Assembly: GCF_031583025.1 (NCBI RefSeq)
Contig: NZ_CP134062.1
Span: 992,001 to 1,056,000 of the forward strand
From: Mycobacterium sp. Z3061
Lineage (GTDB): Bacteria > Actinomycetota > Actinomycetes > Mycobacteriales > Mycobacteriaceae
Length of the DNA stretch: 64,000 bases
Direction: 5' to 3'
In this document: positions 53,970 to 63,255 of the stretch, piece by piece
Position numbering within the stretch: the first letter of the stretch is position 1
Layout of the letters: each line of letters begins with the position of its first letter
Made by a program: the position numbers and the translations under genes
The notes under the pieces: generated by a model
What the model was told of the DNA's origin: nothing
What the model saw: only the letters and a program-made list of their open reading frames with translations
The model's database searches: none

Positions 53970-54693
53970 GAACCAATCGCTTCCCATACCTCCGCCGGAC
54001 AGGCAGCGCGTCGATGAGCAGATCGCCGCGTCGATCGCCGACGCCATCCTCGACGGCGCGTTTCCGCCCGGCTCGACGCTGCCGCCCGAGCGCGAACTTG
54101 CTGATCAACTCGGTGTCAACCGCACCTCGCTGCGCCAGGGGCTGGCGCGACTGCAGCAGATGGGGCTGATCGAAGTGCGTCAGGGCAGCGGCAGCGTGGT
54201 GCGCGATCCGGCGGGCCTCACGCATCCGGCGGTGGTGGAAGCGCTGGTACGCAAGCTGGGGCCGGAGTTCCTGGTCGAACTGCTCGAGGTGCGGGCGGCA
54301 CTGGGCCCGGTGATCGGCCGGCTTGCCGCGGAGCGCGCCAAACCGCAGGACCACCAGGCGCTGGCCGCCGCGCTGGCCGAGGTGCGGGCGGCGCAGACGG
54401 CCGCCGCCAGGCAGGCGGCTGACCTCGCCTACTTCCATGCCCTGATCCACAGCACCCGCAACCGGGCCCTGAGTTTGCTGTATCGCTGGGTGGAAGACGC
54501 CTTCGGCGGCCGGGAACACGAACTGACCCGCGCCTACGACGAGGCGGAACCCGTCGTCGCCGATCTCGAGGCGATCACCGACGCGGTGGCCGCCGGCGAT
54601 GCGACCGCAGCAGCCGCCGCCGTCCAGGCCTACCTGAACGCCAGCGCGATGCGAATGGTGCTCGCCTACACCAGCGTGCAGGGCGAGGGCTAG
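53968..54693 (+). CDS. GntR/FadR-family transcriptional regulator (Rv0494 homologue)
   Basis: A protein of 241 residues. The winged helix spans residues 15-75: [41 protein letters not shown] and [12 protein letters not shown]. The C-terminal FadR-like helical bundle ([21 protein letters not shown], then [20 protein letters not shown]) can bind an acyl-CoA or acid ligand, with the acidic/His residues of the FCD type. Homologue Rv0494 is a lipid-responsive autoregulator. It diverges from the operon at 53893, and an inverted repeat lies over its start codon. Confidence 0.92.
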   Translation: MNQSLPIPPPDRQRVDEQIAASIADAILDGAFPPGSTLPPERELADQLGVNRTSLRQGLARLQQMGLIEVRQGSGSVVRDPAGLTHPAVVEALVRKLGPEFLVELLEVRAALGPVIGRLAAERAKPQDHQALAAALAEVRAAQTAAARQAADLAYFHALIHSTRNRALSLLYRWVEDAFGGREHELTRAYDEAEPVVADLEAITDAVAAGDATAAAAAVQAYLNASAMRMVLAYTSVQGEG

Positions 54694-54694
54694 G

Positions 54695-55474
54695 TTACTC
54701 GGCCGCCCGAGTGGCAGGATGTACCGCGACAAGCCCTAATTGACTGCGGCGCTTGCACATTGCGGCCAGCTCCGCATAGGCCTTCTCGCCGAGCAGTTCG
54801 GTGAGTTCGTCGGCGAGGCTCTGCCAGACCTGCTGAGCGCCGACGTGGGCGGCCGGATCGCCGGTGCAGTACCAGTGCAGGTCCGCGCCGCCGGAACCCC
54901 AGCCGCGCCGGTCGTACTCGGTGACGGTGGTCTTGAGGATCTCGGTGCCGTCGGGGCGGGTCACCCAGTCTTGACTGCGCCGGATCGGCAACTGCCAGCA
55001 CACGTCGGGTTTCATCGTCAGCGGCGGCACCCCCAGTTTGAGGGCTTTGCTGTGCAGTGCGCATCCGACGCCACCGGGAAAACCCGGGCGGTTCAGGAAG
55101 ATGCAGGCGTTCTTGTGTTTGCGGGTGCGGTACTGCGGCTCACCGTCGTTCTCGTCGAGTTCCAGGTAACCCTTCCGGCCCAGGCCCTTGTCGCGGAACT
55201 GCCAGTCGTCCTTGGTCAGCTTCTGCACCGCGTCGTCCAACCGGGCGCGGTCGTCGTCGTCGGACAGGAATGCGCCATGGGAGCAGCAGCCGTCGTCCGG
55301 GCGGCCCGCCACCGTGCCCTGACACGCCGGGGTGCCGAACACACACGTCCACCGGGACAACAGCCAGGTCATGTCGGCCGCGATGAGGTGTTCGGGATTG
55401 TCGGGGTCGTAGAACTCCACCCATTCGCGGGTGAAGTCCAGATCGACCTCTTGTCCGGGCCGCCAGTTCGCCAC
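54695..55474 (-). CDS. Cysteine-rich protein, YkgJ/DUF3109-like (Rv0495c homologue)
   Basis: A protein of 259 residues from GTG 55474. It contains at least ten Cys in ordered clusters: [55 protein letters not shown] and HWYCTGD. This spacing resembles the iron/zinc-cluster proteins of the YkgJ and DUF3109 groups. It probably binds a metal cluster in the cytoplasm; the role is unsettled. The M. tuberculosis annotation is longer at the N-terminus (about 37 residues), a difference in start choice. It is convergent with the FadR-like gene (1-base gap). Confidence 0.72.
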   Translation of the reverse strand: MANWRPGQEVDLDFTREWVEFYDPDNPEHLIAADMTWLLSRWTCVFGTPACQGTVAGRPDDGCCSHGAFLSDDDDRARLDDAVQKLTKDDWQFRDKGLGRKGYLELDENDGEPQYRTRKHKNACIFLNRPGFPGGVGCALHSKALKLGVPPLTMKPDVCWQLPIRRSQDWVTRPDGTEILKTTVTEYDRRGWGSGGADLHWYCTGDPAAHVGAQQVWQSLADELTELLGEKAYAELAAMCKRRSQLGLVAVHPATRAAE

Positions 55475-55592
55475 GGGTGCAACGTTAGTGCACGATTCCT
55501 GCGACCACCGGGGACGCCGTCGGTGTCGCCGGCCGGGCCTTGCGCAGCGGGTCGCGATACGGGTGCGCCGTCGCCCCGACTAGGTTGAATCC

Positions 55593-56609
55593 GTGCGATT
55601 GGGTGTGTTGGACGTGGGCAGTAACACCGTCCACCTGCTGGTGGTCGATGCGCACCGCGGTGGGCATCCGACGCCGATGAGTTCGACGAAGGCGACCCTG
55701 CGCCTGGCCGAGGCCACCGACAGCTCGGGCAAGATCACCAAGCGCGGCGCCGACAAGCTCGTTTCCACCATCGATGAGTTCGCCAAGATCGGCGTCAGCT
55801 CCGGTTGTGCCGAATTGATGGCCTTCGCCACGTCCGCGGTGCGGGATGCCGAGAATTCCGACGACGTGCTGGCCCGGGTCCGCAAGGAGACCGGTGTCGA
55901 GTTGCAGGTGCTGCGCGGCGTCGACGAGTCGCGGCTGACCTTTCTGGCGGTGCGCCGCTGGTTCGGGTGGAGCGCCGGACGCATCGTCAACCTCGACATC
56001 GGCGGGGGCTCACTCGAGGTGTCCAGCGGGGTGGACGAGGAGCCCGAGGTCGCGATGTCGCTGCCGCTGGGCGCCGGACGGTTGACCCGCGAGTGGCTGC
56101 CCGACGATCCACCCGGCCGGCGCCGCGTCGCGATGCTGCGCGACTGGCTGGACGCCGAGCTGTCCGAGGCCGGCGCGACGGTCCTTGATGCGGGTGCCCC
56201 GGACCTCGCCGTGGCGACTTCGAAGACGTTCCGGTCCCTGGCGCGTCTCACCGGCGCGGCCCCGTCGGCAGCCGGCCCGCGGGTGAAGCGGACGCTCACA
56301 GCAAACGGCCTCAGACAACTCATATCTTTCATCTCTAGGATGACGACCGCTGACCGGGCAGAACTGGAAGGAGTCAGCGCCGAGCGGGCACCGCAGATCG
56401 TCGCGGGTGCGCTGGTGGCGGAGGCGAGCATGCGAGCGCTGTCGATAGATCAGGTGGACATCTGCCCGTGGGCGCTACGGGAGGGTCTCATCTTGCGCAA
56501 ACTTGACTCCGAAGCCGACGGAACGGCTCTGGTTGAGACGTCGGTGCGGGATGCTGGACGGCAGTTGGTTGATCGGAACTCGCCTAACCGATCGAGAGGT
56601 AAACCATGA
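55593..56609 (+). CDS. ppx1: Exopolyphosphatase / Ppx-GppA phosphatase family protein
   Basis: A protein of 338 residues with the ASKHA fold: phosphate-1 loop [35 protein letters not shown], the catalytic Glu region [15 protein letters not shown], and phosphate-2 loop [15 protein letters not shown]. It is the short, single-domain actinobacterial type that removes phosphate from short polyphosphate or guanosine polyphosphates. Read from a GTG at 55593. Its stop overlaps the next gene by 4 bases (ATGA-type), so the unit continues with the Rv0497 homologue. Confidence 0.93.
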   Translation: MRLGVLDVGSNTVHLLVVDAHRGGHPTPMSSTKATLRLAEATDSSGKITKRGADKLVSTIDEFAKIGVSSGCAELMAFATSAVRDAENSDDVLARVRKETGVELQVLRGVDESRLTFLAVRRWFGWSAGRIVNLDIGGGSLEVSSGVDEEPEVAMSLPLGAGRLTREWLPDDPPGRRRVAMLRDWLDAELSEAGATVLDAGAPDLAVATSKTFRSLARLTGAAPSAAGPRVKRTLTANGLRQLISFISRMTTADRAELEGVSAERAPQIVAGALVAEASMRALSIDQVDICPWALREGLILRKLDSEADGTALVETSVRDAGRQLVDRNSPNRSRGKP

Positions 56610-57619
56610 CCGAACCAGACTCCGAGGACACCAAGCAGATCTCGGTGGCCGAGCTGCTGGCCAGGAATGGAACAATCGGCGCTCCCGCGGTCACGCGCCG
56701 CCGCCGGCGCCGGCGCGGTGACGACTCGGTTACCGTCGCCGAGCTAACCGGCGAGATCCCCGTGATCCGCGACGACCGGCCCGCGCCGGCTCCGGTGGCG
56801 CCGCCGCCGGTCAACCGCGAAGTCCAGGTCGCCGAAGCCGTCGCGCCGCCCGAACCCGTCGTCGAGCAGGTTCCTGAACCGGCTCCCCAAACGACCCCAG
56901 AACCCGCCCCCGTTACCGCCGCCGAGCCTGAGTCCAAGACCCCGTACTGGGCCGAGCCCGAGCCGCGCTGGCCCAAGTCCGAACCGATAACGACCCGCAG
57001 GACCGGGCCCGAGCGCAGCGAATACCCCCGGCCGGTGCGTCACCTGGACGAGGTCAGCGACTCCGGCGAACCGCAGTCCGGCGCCGACAGCATGAGCCCG
57101 GACCCGGTGGGGCACTACACCGACGCCTCGGTCGACGTCCTGGACAGCGAAATCAGCGAGGCGGAAGAGCCGGTCGAAGACTCGGCCTACGTGCGTTCAT
57201 ACCTGCAGGAGTCCGGAAGCGGCACCGAACACACACTGTTCGGCGGGCAGTCGATCGCCGACGAGGTGGCGCGGCGGCGCAGCGAGCGCCCTTCGGTCGA
57301 CGAGGGTGACCTCGACTCCGATGCGCAAGCGCCGCAACGTCGCTCCGGCAACACCATGGCGACGCTGGGCCGGGCCGCCCTGACCGTGCTGCAGTCCATC
57401 CTGGCCGTTGCGTTCGGCGCCGGTCTGTTCATCGCTTTCGATCAGCTGTGGCGTTGGAACTCGATCGTGGCGCTGGTGCTCTCGGTGCTGGTGATCCTGG
57501 GGCTGGTGGTCGGTGTCCGGGTGGTCCGCAAGACCGAGGACATCGCCAGCACGCTGATCGCGGTCGCAGTGGGTGCGCTGATCACCCTCGGACCGATGGC
57601 CCTGCTGCAAACCGGTTAG
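56606..57619 (+). CDS. Membrane protein with long disordered N-terminus (Rv0497 homologue)
   Basis: A protein of 337 residues. The first 245 residues are disordered, with a conserved start ([20 protein letters not shown]), a basic cluster (RRRRRRRG), a repeat of that motif ([13 protein letters not shown]) and Pro/Glu-rich stretches. Three membrane helices fill the rest: [40 protein letters not shown] and [20 protein letters not shown]. The two SVAEL/TVAEL motifs resemble short recruitment sequences found in other mycobacterial membrane proteins. The role is unknown. It is coupled to ppx1. Confidence 0.83.
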   Translation: MTEPDSEDTKQISVAELLARNGTIGAPAVTRRRRRRRGDDSVTVAELTGEIPVIRDDRPAPAPVAPPPVNREVQVAEAVAPPEPVVEQVPEPAPQTTPEPAPVTAAEPESKTPYWAEPEPRWPKSEPITTRRTGPERSEYPRPVRHLDEVSDSGEPQSGADSMSPDPVGHYTDASVDVLDSEISEAEEPVEDSAYVRSYLQESGSGTEHTLFGGQSIADEVARRRSERPSVDEGDLDSDAQAPQRRSGNTMATLGRAALTVLQSILAVAFGAGLFIAFDQLWRWNSIVALVLSVLVILGLVVGVRVVRKTEDIASTLIAVAVGALITLGPMALLQTG

Positions 57620-57635
57620 GCGCCTCAGACAGCCA

Positions 57636-58478
57636 GTGCGCCCAGCAATCAAAGTCGGCCTGTCGACGGCCTCGGTATATCCCCTGCGAACCGAGGCCGC
57701 GTTCGAGTACGCGGCCAGACTCGGCTACGACGGCGTCGAGTTGATGGTGTGGGGTGAGTCGGTCAGCCAGGACATTGACGCCATCGGCCGGCTGTCACGG
57801 CGCTACGGCGTGCCAGTGCTGTCCGTGCACGCGCCCTGCCTGCTGATCTCGCAGCGGGTGTGGGGCGCGAACCCGATCGTGAAGCTGGACCGCAGCGTGC
57901 GCGCCGCCGAGCAGTTGGGCGCGCAGACCGTCGTGGTGCACCCGCCGTTTCGGTGGCAACGGCGCTATGCGGAGGGATTCGGCGAACAGGTGAAGGCCCT
58001 GGAAGAATCCAGCGGCGTCATGGTGGCCGTCGAAAACATGTTTCCGTTCCGTGCCGACCGGTTCTTCGGCAGCGACCAGAGCCGCGAGCGGATGCGCCGG
58101 CGCGGCGGCGGACCCGGCCCGGCGATCTCAGCCTTCGCGCCGTCCTACGACCCGCTGGACGGCAACCACGCGCACTACACGCTGGACCTCTCGCACACCT
58201 CCACCGCCGGCACCGACTCGCTGGAAATGGCGCAACGGATGGGGTCGGGGCTGGTCCATCTGCACCTGTGCGACGGCAGCGGCCTGCCCGCCGATGAGCA
58301 CCTGGTGCCCGGCCGCGGCACCCAGCCCACCGCCGAGGTGTGTCAGATGCTGGCCGCAAGCGATTTCACCGGCCACGTGGTACTCGAAGTGTCCACCTCG
58401 GGGGCGCGGTCGGCCGCTGAGCGCGAAGCCATGCTCGTCGAGTCGTTGCAGTTCGCCCGCACCAATTTGTTGCGCTGA
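57636..58478 (+). CDS. Sugar phosphate isomerase/epimerase-like TIM-barrel protein (Rv0498 homologue)
   Basis: A protein of 280 residues, the same length as Rv0498, from GTG 57636. The xylose-isomerase-like/AP endonuclease 2 barrel shows metal ligands in GYDGVELMVWG, VLSVHAPC, TVVVHPPFRWQ, MVAVENMFPF, TLDLSHTSTAG, LVHLHLCDGSG and HVVLEVST. Metals at these Glu, His and Asp residues would support isomerase or epimerase chemistry; the substrate is unknown. It follows the membrane gene after 16 bases and precedes the thioesterase-like gene by 1 base, so it is inside an operon. Confidence 0.86.
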   Translation: MRPAIKVGLSTASVYPLRTEAAFEYAARLGYDGVELMVWGESVSQDIDAIGRLSRRYGVPVLSVHAPCLLISQRVWGANPIVKLDRSVRAAEQLGAQTVVVHPPFRWQRRYAEGFGEQVKALEESSGVMVAVENMFPFRADRFFGSDQSRERMRRRGGGPGPAISAFAPSYDPLDGNHAHYTLDLSHTSTAGTDSLEMAQRMGSGLVHLHLCDGSGLPADEHLVPGRGTQPTAEVCQMLAASDFTGHVVLEVSTSGARSAAEREAMLVESLQFARTNLLR

Positions 58479-58479
58479 T

Positions 58480-59310
58480 ATGAGCGCACTGTTCACCGCG
58501 GCCATGGCGCTGCGCCAAGTCGACTCGGGCCCGGACGGGCCTGTGTTCGACGGCGAGCTCAGTGAGCACTGGACGATAGGCCCCAAGGTGCACGGTGGCG
58601 TGATGGTGGCGTTGTGCGCCAAGGCCGCGCGGACAGCGTTCGGCGGGGGCAACCTGCATCCGGTGGCGGTGTCCGCGAACTTCCTGTCGGCGCCCGATCC
58701 GGGCCCGATGCGGCTGGTGACCGCCGCACGCAAGCGCGGCCGCCGGATCACGGTGGCCGATGTGGAGTTGGTTCAGGGCGGCCGCACCGCGGTGCACGCC
58801 GTGGTGACTCTGGGCGAGCCCGAACACCACTTGCCGGGCGAGAGCGAGCCGCTGCTGTCGGCGAACCCGGTACTGGATCTGATGCCTCCCGAACCGCCGG
58901 ACGATCTGGCGCCGATCGGGCCTGGCCACCGGCTGGCGGGGCTGGTGCATCTGGGCGCGGGTTGCGACATCCGCCCCGTGCTGTCGACGATGGAGCCGAC
59001 CGGTGACGGGCGGCCGCCGCTTCTCCAGATGTGGGCGCGTCCACGTGATGTCGCCCCGGACGGGCTGTTCGCGCTCATGTGTGGCGACCTGTCCGCGCCG
59101 GTGACGTTCGCCGTGGACCGGACCGGCTGGGCGCCCACCGTTCAGCTCACCGCGCTGCTCCGGTCCCTGCCTGCCGACGGGTGGCTGCGCATCGTCGCCA
59201 CCTGCCTCGAGATCGGGCACGACTGGTTCGACGAGGACCACATCGTCGTCGACAGGCTGGGTCGCCTGGTGGTACAGGCCCGCCAACTTGCGATGGTGCC
59301 TGCCCGGTAG
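58480..59310 (+). CDS. Hotdog-fold acyl-CoA thioesterase-like protein (Rv0499 homologue)
   Basis: A protein of 276 residues, ATG 1 base after the upstream stop. It resembles the double-hotdog TesB-type acyl-CoA thioesterases: an N-terminal hotdog with LSEHWTIGPKVHGGVMVALCAKAARTAF and HPVAVSANFLSAPDPGPMRLV, and a C-terminal one (LQMWARPRDVAPDGLFALMCGD, IGHDWFDEDHIVVDRLGRL). In TesB-like proteins the second domain carries the catalytic Asp/Thr/Gln, and these are only partly visible here, so activity is likely but not assured. It precedes proC by 19 bases. Confidence 0.82.
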   Translation: MSALFTAAMALRQVDSGPDGPVFDGELSEHWTIGPKVHGGVMVALCAKAARTAFGGGNLHPVAVSANFLSAPDPGPMRLVTAARKRGRRITVADVELVQGGRTAVHAVVTLGEPEHHLPGESEPLLSANPVLDLMPPEPPDDLAPIGPGHRLAGLVHLGAGCDIRPVLSTMEPTGDGRPPLLQMWARPRDVAPDGLFALMCGDLSAPVTFAVDRTGWAPTVQLTALLRSLPADGWLRIVATCLEIGHDWFDEDHIVVDRLGRLVVQARQLAMVPAR

Positions 59311-59329
59311 CGCGGCCCATGTGTCTGGA

Positions 59330-60220
59330 ATGCTCTCCGGCATGGCAAGAATCGCGATCATCGGCGGCGGCAGCATCGGTGAGGCACTGTTGTCCGGCCT
59401 GTTGCGGGCGGGCCGGCAGGTCAAGGACCTCGTGGTGGCCGAACGGATGCCGGACCGGGCGAAGTACCTGTCGAACACCTATGGCGTGCTGGTGGTGACG
59501 TCGGTCAAGGATGCGGCCGAGAACGCGACGTTCGTGGTGGTCGCGGTCAAGCCGGCCGACGTCGAGGCGGTGATCGGCGATCTCGCGGATGCGGCGGCGG
59601 CGGCCGAGCACGACAGCGCCGAGCAGGTGTTCGTGACGGTCGCGGCAGGCGTCACCATCACCTATTTCGAGTCCAAGCTGCCGGCCGGGACGCCGGTGAT
59701 CCGGGCGATGCCCAACGCGGCGGCGCTGGTCGGAGCCGGGGTGACGGCGCTGGCCAAGGGCCGGTTCGTCAGCCCAACGCAGCTGGAAGAGGTGTCCGCG
59801 CTCTTCGACGCGGTGGGTGGCGTGCTCACCGTGTCCGAGCAGCACCTCGACGCGGTGACGGCGGTCTCGGGATCGGGTCCGGCGTACTTCTTCCTGCTGG
59901 TCGAGGCATTGGTGGACGCCGGTGTCGCGGTGGGTTTGAGCCGTCAGGTGGCTACTGATCTGGCGGCACAGACCATGGCCGGGTCGGCGGCGATGCTGCT
60001 GGAGCGGATGGATGAGGGGCGTGCGCCGGCCGACGGCGAGCCGATCGGACTGCGGGTCGACACCTCGCCGGCGCAGCTGCGAGCGTCGGTCACCTCGCCC
60101 GGCGGAACCACCGCGGCCGGGCTACGGGCGCTGGAACGGGGCGGATTCCGGGTCGCCGTCGACGCGGCCGTGCAGGCCGCGAAAAGCCGCTCTGAGCAGC
60201 TGAGAATTACATCGGAATAA
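59330..60220 (+). CDS. proC: Pyrroline-5-carboxylate reductase
   Basis: A protein of 296 residues, start MLSGMARIAIIGGGSIGEALL. It has a Rossmann motif IAIIGGGSIGEALLSGLLRA, VVAVKPADVEAVI, and the signature AVSGSGPAYFFLLVEALVDAGV followed by AGSAAMLLER and TSPGGTTAAGLRALERGGFR. It reduces pyrroline-5-carboxylate to proline with NADPH. An ATG at 59342 (MARIAII) is the other possible start, but the longer one matches M. tuberculosis ProC. The stop is 140 bases before the small HTH gene. Confidence 0.95.
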   Translation: MLSGMARIAIIGGGSIGEALLSGLLRAGRQVKDLVVAERMPDRAKYLSNTYGVLVVTSVKDAAENATFVVVAVKPADVEAVIGDLADAAAAAEHDSAEQVFVTVAAGVTITYFESKLPAGTPVIRAMPNAAALVGAGVTALAKGRFVSPTQLEEVSALFDAVGGVLTVSEQHLDAVTAVSGSGPAYFFLLVEALVDAGVAVGLSRQVATDLAAQTMAGSAAMLLERMDEGRAPADGEPIGLRVDTSPAQLRASVTSPGGTTAAGLRALERGGFRVAVDAAVQAAKSRSEQLRITSE

Positions 60221-60360
60221 TTCAAGAAATTTGGACTGATTGTCTCTCACCAGTACCAGGAACCCCACTAGTCCCGCTATTCTCCTCTTTGTATGCACGT
60301 GTGGGTGCCAGCGGAGGGGAAGCCGCTGGCATTGCGCGGGCCTGACACGATTGGGTTGCG

Positions 60361-60612
60361 ATGACGTCAACGAATGGGCCGTCGGCACGGGATTCTGCAG
60401 GTAAGGCGGCCGGATCGGCCGACTCCGCGCAGTCCCGGACACAATTCCTCACCGTCGCCGAGGTGGCGGCTCTGATGCGGGTGTCGAAGATGACGGTGTA
60501 CCGGTTGGTGCACAACGGCGAGTTGCCGGCGGTTCGGGTCGGCCGGTCCTTCCGGGTCCACGCCAAGGCGGTTCACGACATGCTGGAGACGTCGTACTTC
60601 GACGCCGGGTAG
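60361..60612 (+). CDS. Excisionase/BldC-type helix-turn-helix DNA-binding protein (Rv0500A homologue)
   Basis: A protein of 83 residues with a winged helix at residues 28-80: FLTVAEVAALMRVSKMTVYRLVHNGELP and AVRVGRSFRVHAKAVHDML. This is the MerR-like fold of BldC/Xis-type proteins, without an effector domain. In actinobacteria such proteins regulate development or bind cooperatively along DNA. The N-terminal 27 residues are disordered. ATG at 60361 has no strong ribosome-binding site (GGGTTGCG). It lies between proC and the bS22 gene. Confidence 0.88.
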   Translation: MTSTNGPSARDSAGKAAGSADSAQSRTQFLTVAEVAALMRVSKMTVYRLVHNGELPAVRVGRSFRVHAKAVHDMLETSYFDAG

Positions 60613-60719
60613 GACGCCTGGTAAGTCACCTGGATTTGGCGGCCCGGCGTCCGTGTGAGTAGGTCCCTGCCATTCTGGAGCCTCGGCGACCTGCCCGGAG
60701 CGCGGGCCGCCCAGCCGGT

Positions 60720-60771
60720 TTGGTGTTGCGGGGCCCGGGTTCGGTAAGGTGGCTGGGTCCTTTTGGGGTCT
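60720..60771 (+). promoter_or_regulatory. Probable promoter of the bS22 gene
   Basis: In the 186-base gap after 60612, TTGGTG (near 60719) and TAAGGT (near 60744) can be read as -35 and -10 elements with a 19-base spacer. The leader to the bS22 start is about 50 bases. The spacing is loose, so this is a tentative call. Confidence 0.35.
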
Positions 60772-60798
60772 TAGACGGCCGGTCAGATAGCGGAGTTC

Positions 60799-60900
60799 AT
60801 GGGTTCAGTAATCAAGAAGCGGCGCAAGCGTATGTCGAAGAAGAAGCACCGCAAGCTGCTACGTCGCACCCGGGTGCAGCGCAGAAAACTTGGCAAGTAA
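60799..60900 (+). CDS. Small ribosomal protein bS22 (Rv0500B homologue, 33 aa)
   Basis: A 33-residue, very basic protein, too short for routine ORF finding: [20 protein letters not shown], then [13 protein letters not shown]. It contains 19 Lys or Arg. The sequence agrees with bS22, an actinobacterial 30S subunit protein seen in mycobacterial ribosome structures, and resembles the COX24/AURKAIP1 family. The ATG at 60799 follows CGGAG by 3-7 bases. It is preceded by the HTH gene and followed after 67 bases by galE2. Confidence 0.92.
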
Positions 60901-60967
60901 GTCCTGCCTGCGGGTACCGTCACCCGTCCGTAACGCCTCCGTTTCTCCTCGTCGTTAGGCTGTCAAG

Positions 60968-62101
60968 GTGGATTCGTCGAACGGCCAGGACGATGGGGGA
61001 ACCGGCGGCCAGCAGCCCAACGCAGACACGGTGCACTACCCGAAGGTGGTGTTGGTCACCGGCGCGTGCCGGTTCCTGGGCGGTTACCTGACCGCTCGTC
61101 TCGTGCAGAACCCGCTGATCAACCGCGTCATAGCGGTGGACGCGATCGCGCCGAGCAAGGACATGCTGCGTCGGATGGGCCGCGCCGAGTTCGTGCGCGC
61201 CGACATCCGGAACCCCTTCATCGCGAAGGTCATCCGGAACGGCGACGTCGACACGGTGGTGCATGCGGCGGCCGCGTCGTACGCCCCGCGGTCCGGTGGC
61301 ACCGCGGCGTTGAAGGAACTCAACGTGATGGGCGCGATGCAGCTGTTCGCCGCCTGCCAGAAGGCGCCGTCGGTGCGCCGCGTCGTGCTGAAGTCGACGT
61401 CGGAGGTCTACGGGTCGAGCCCGCACGACCCGGTGATGTTCACCGAGGACAGCAGCAGCCGGCGGCCCTTCCGCGACGGGTTTGCCAAGGACAGCCTCGA
61501 CATCGAGGGATACGTGCGGGGGCTGGGCCGGCGGCGCCCCGACATCGCGGTGACCATCCTGCGGCTGGCCAACATGATCGGCCCCGCGATGGACACCTCG
61601 CTGTCGCGGTACCTGGCGGGGCCGTTGGTGCCGACGATGTTCGGCCGCGATGCCCGGCTCCAGCTGCTGCACGAACAGGATGCGCTGGGCGCGCTGGAGC
61701 GCGCCGCGATGGCGGGCAGGGCCGGCACCTTCAACATCGGCGCCGACGGAATCATCATGCTGTCACAGGCAATTCGTCTTTCCGGACGAATTCCCTTGCC
61801 AGTACCCGGAATCGGGGTGTGGGCCCTGGATTCGCTGCGGCGTGCCAACCGTTATAACGAGATCAGCCGCGATCAGTTCGCCTACCTGAGTTATGGCCGG
61901 GTAATGGATACCACCAGAATGCGTTCCGAGCTTGGCTACCAGCCGAAATGGTCGACGGCAGAGGCCTTCGACGACTACGTCCGCGGGCGTAACTTAACTC
62001 CCATAATCGACCCTCATCGGGTACGCTCCTGGGAGGGTCGTGCCATAGCGGTGGCGCAGCGCTGGGGTAGCCGAAATCCCATTCCGTGGGCGGGGTCGTA
62101 G
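60968..62101 (+). CDS. galE2: NAD-dependent epimerase/dehydratase GalE2
   Basis: A protein of 377 residues from GTG 60968. An extended SDR with the NAD motif VLVTGACRFLGGYLTARLV, followed by DTVVHAAAASYAPRSGG. The usual Tyr-x3-Lys is not obvious: the segment RRPFRDGFAKDSLDIEGYVRG takes its place, so classic UDP-glucose epimerase chemistry is uncertain. C-terminal substrate-binding region with YNEISRDQFAYLSYGRV. The name follows the M. tuberculosis Rv0501 annotation and rests on synteny and family. It precedes the acyltransferase gene by 19 bases. Confidence 0.85.
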   Translation: MDSSNGQDDGGTGGQQPNADTVHYPKVVLVTGACRFLGGYLTARLVQNPLINRVIAVDAIAPSKDMLRRMGRAEFVRADIRNPFIAKVIRNGDVDTVVHAAAASYAPRSGGTAALKELNVMGAMQLFAACQKAPSVRRVVLKSTSEVYGSSPHDPVMFTEDSSSRRPFRDGFAKDSLDIEGYVRGLGRRRPDIAVTILRLANMIGPAMDTSLSRYLAGPLVPTMFGRDARLQLLHEQDALGALERAAMAGRAGTFNIGADGIIMLSQAIRLSGRIPLPVPGIGVWALDSLRRANRYNEISRDQFAYLSYGRVMDTTRMRSELGYQPKWSTAEAFDDYVRGRNLTPIIDPHRVRSWEGRAIAVAQRWGSRNPIPWAGS

Positions 62102-62120
62102 ATAGATTTGGGTAAATAAC

Positions 62121-63188
62121 GTGGCGGGTGAAACCAGAGCGAATGTTATTCCACTGCACAGTAATCGAGGTCGCGTAGCGGCGCGCCGCCGTGCCGATCA
62201 ACGCGCCGACGCCACGCGTCAGCACCCCTCGCTGCTTTCCGATCCGAGCGGTCGCGCATCGGCCGAAGAGATCGCTGCCGTCGTCCGGGAGATCGATGAA
62301 CACCGGCGTGTGGCCGGAGGCTCAGCCACCGGCGAGGCGCCCCTCAACGACCTCGCGCAGCGCGTCGCCGCCGTGGCCGGGTTCTTCCGTCAACGTCTGA
62401 CCGGTGATTACAGCGTCGATGAATTCGGATTCGACCCGCACTTCAACGACGCGATCGTCCGGCCTTTGCTGAGATTCTTCTTCAACTCCTGGTTCCGGGT
62501 CGAAGTCAGCGGCATCGAGAACATCCCCAGCGAGGGCGCCGCGTTGGTGGTCGCCAATCATGCCGGAGTGCTGCCCTTCGACGGCCTGATGCTCTCGGTC
62601 GCCGTGCATGACGAGCACCCGGCGGAGCGCGACCTGCGACTGCTGGCCGCCGACATGGTGTTCGACCTGCCGGTGATCTCGTCGACCGCGCGCAAAGCCG
62701 GCCACACCATGGCCTGCACCACCGACGCACACCGGTTGCTGGCTTCTGGCGAACTCACGGCGGTGTTCCCGGAGGGCTACAAGGGCCTGGGGAAGCGCTT
62801 CGAGGATCGCTACCGGTTGCAGCGGTTCGGCCGCGGTGGCTTCGTCTCGGCGGCGCTGCGCACCAAGGCTCCGATCGTGCCCTGCTCGATCATCGGCTCC
62901 GAAGAGATCTACCCGATGCTGACCGACGTGAAGTTGCTGGCGCGACTGTTCGGCCTGCCGTACTTCCCGGTGACCCCGCTGTTCCCGCTGGCCGGACCCG
63001 CGGGCCTGGTGCCGCTGCCGTCCAAGTGGCGGATTGCGTTCGGCGAGCCGATTCATACGGCCGACTACGCGCCCAACGACGCCGAGGACCCGATGGTCAC
63101 CTTCGAGCTGACCGACCAGGTGCGCGAGACGATTCAGCAGACGCTGTACCGGTTGCTGGCCGGCCGGCGCAACATCTTCTTCGGCTAG
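62121..63188 (+). CDS. PlsC-type acyltransferase (Rv0502 homologue)
   Basis: A protein of 355 residues from GTG 62121. The acyltransferase block is evident: VVANHAGVLPFDGLML (the NHxxxxD motif), VFPEGYKGLGKRFEDRY (the FPEG motif), and APIVPCSIIGSEEIYPML. The first 110 residues are a basic, disordered leader. It probably transfers an acyl group to a glycerophosphate-type or polyketide-linked alcohol; the substrate is unknown. Downstream the gene ends 10 bases before a strong terminator hairpin. Confidence 0.9.
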   Translation: MAGETRANVIPLHSNRGRVAARRRADQRADATRQHPSLLSDPSGRASAEEIAAVVREIDEHRRVAGGSATGEAPLNDLAQRVAAVAGFFRQRLTGDYSVDEFGFDPHFNDAIVRPLLRFFFNSWFRVEVSGIENIPSEGAALVVANHAGVLPFDGLMLSVAVHDEHPAERDLRLLAADMVFDLPVISSTARKAGHTMACTTDAHRLLASGELTAVFPEGYKGLGKRFEDRYRLQRFGRGGFVSAALRTKAPIVPCSIIGSEEIYPMLTDVKLLARLFGLPYFPVTPLFPLAGPAGLVPLPSKWRIAFGEPIHTADYAPNDAEDPMVTFELTDQVRETIQQTLYRLLAGRRNIFFG

Positions 63189-63197
63189 GCCCAGCGA

Positions 63198-63230
63198 AAA
63201 GCCCCGATTTCTTTGGGAAATCGGGGCTTT
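63198..63230. terminator. Bidirectional intrinsic terminator between the acyltransferase gene and cmaA2
   Basis: AAAGCCCCGATTT (63198-63210) pairs with AAATCGGGGCTTT (63218-63230): a perfect 13-base stem with a 7-base loop, and outer CG/CG pairs past a bulge. A-rich and T-rich flanks on either side let it work in both directions, serving two convergent genes. Confidence 0.92.
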
Positions 63231-63255
63231 CGCGTCGTTTGCGTGGTGAACGGGG

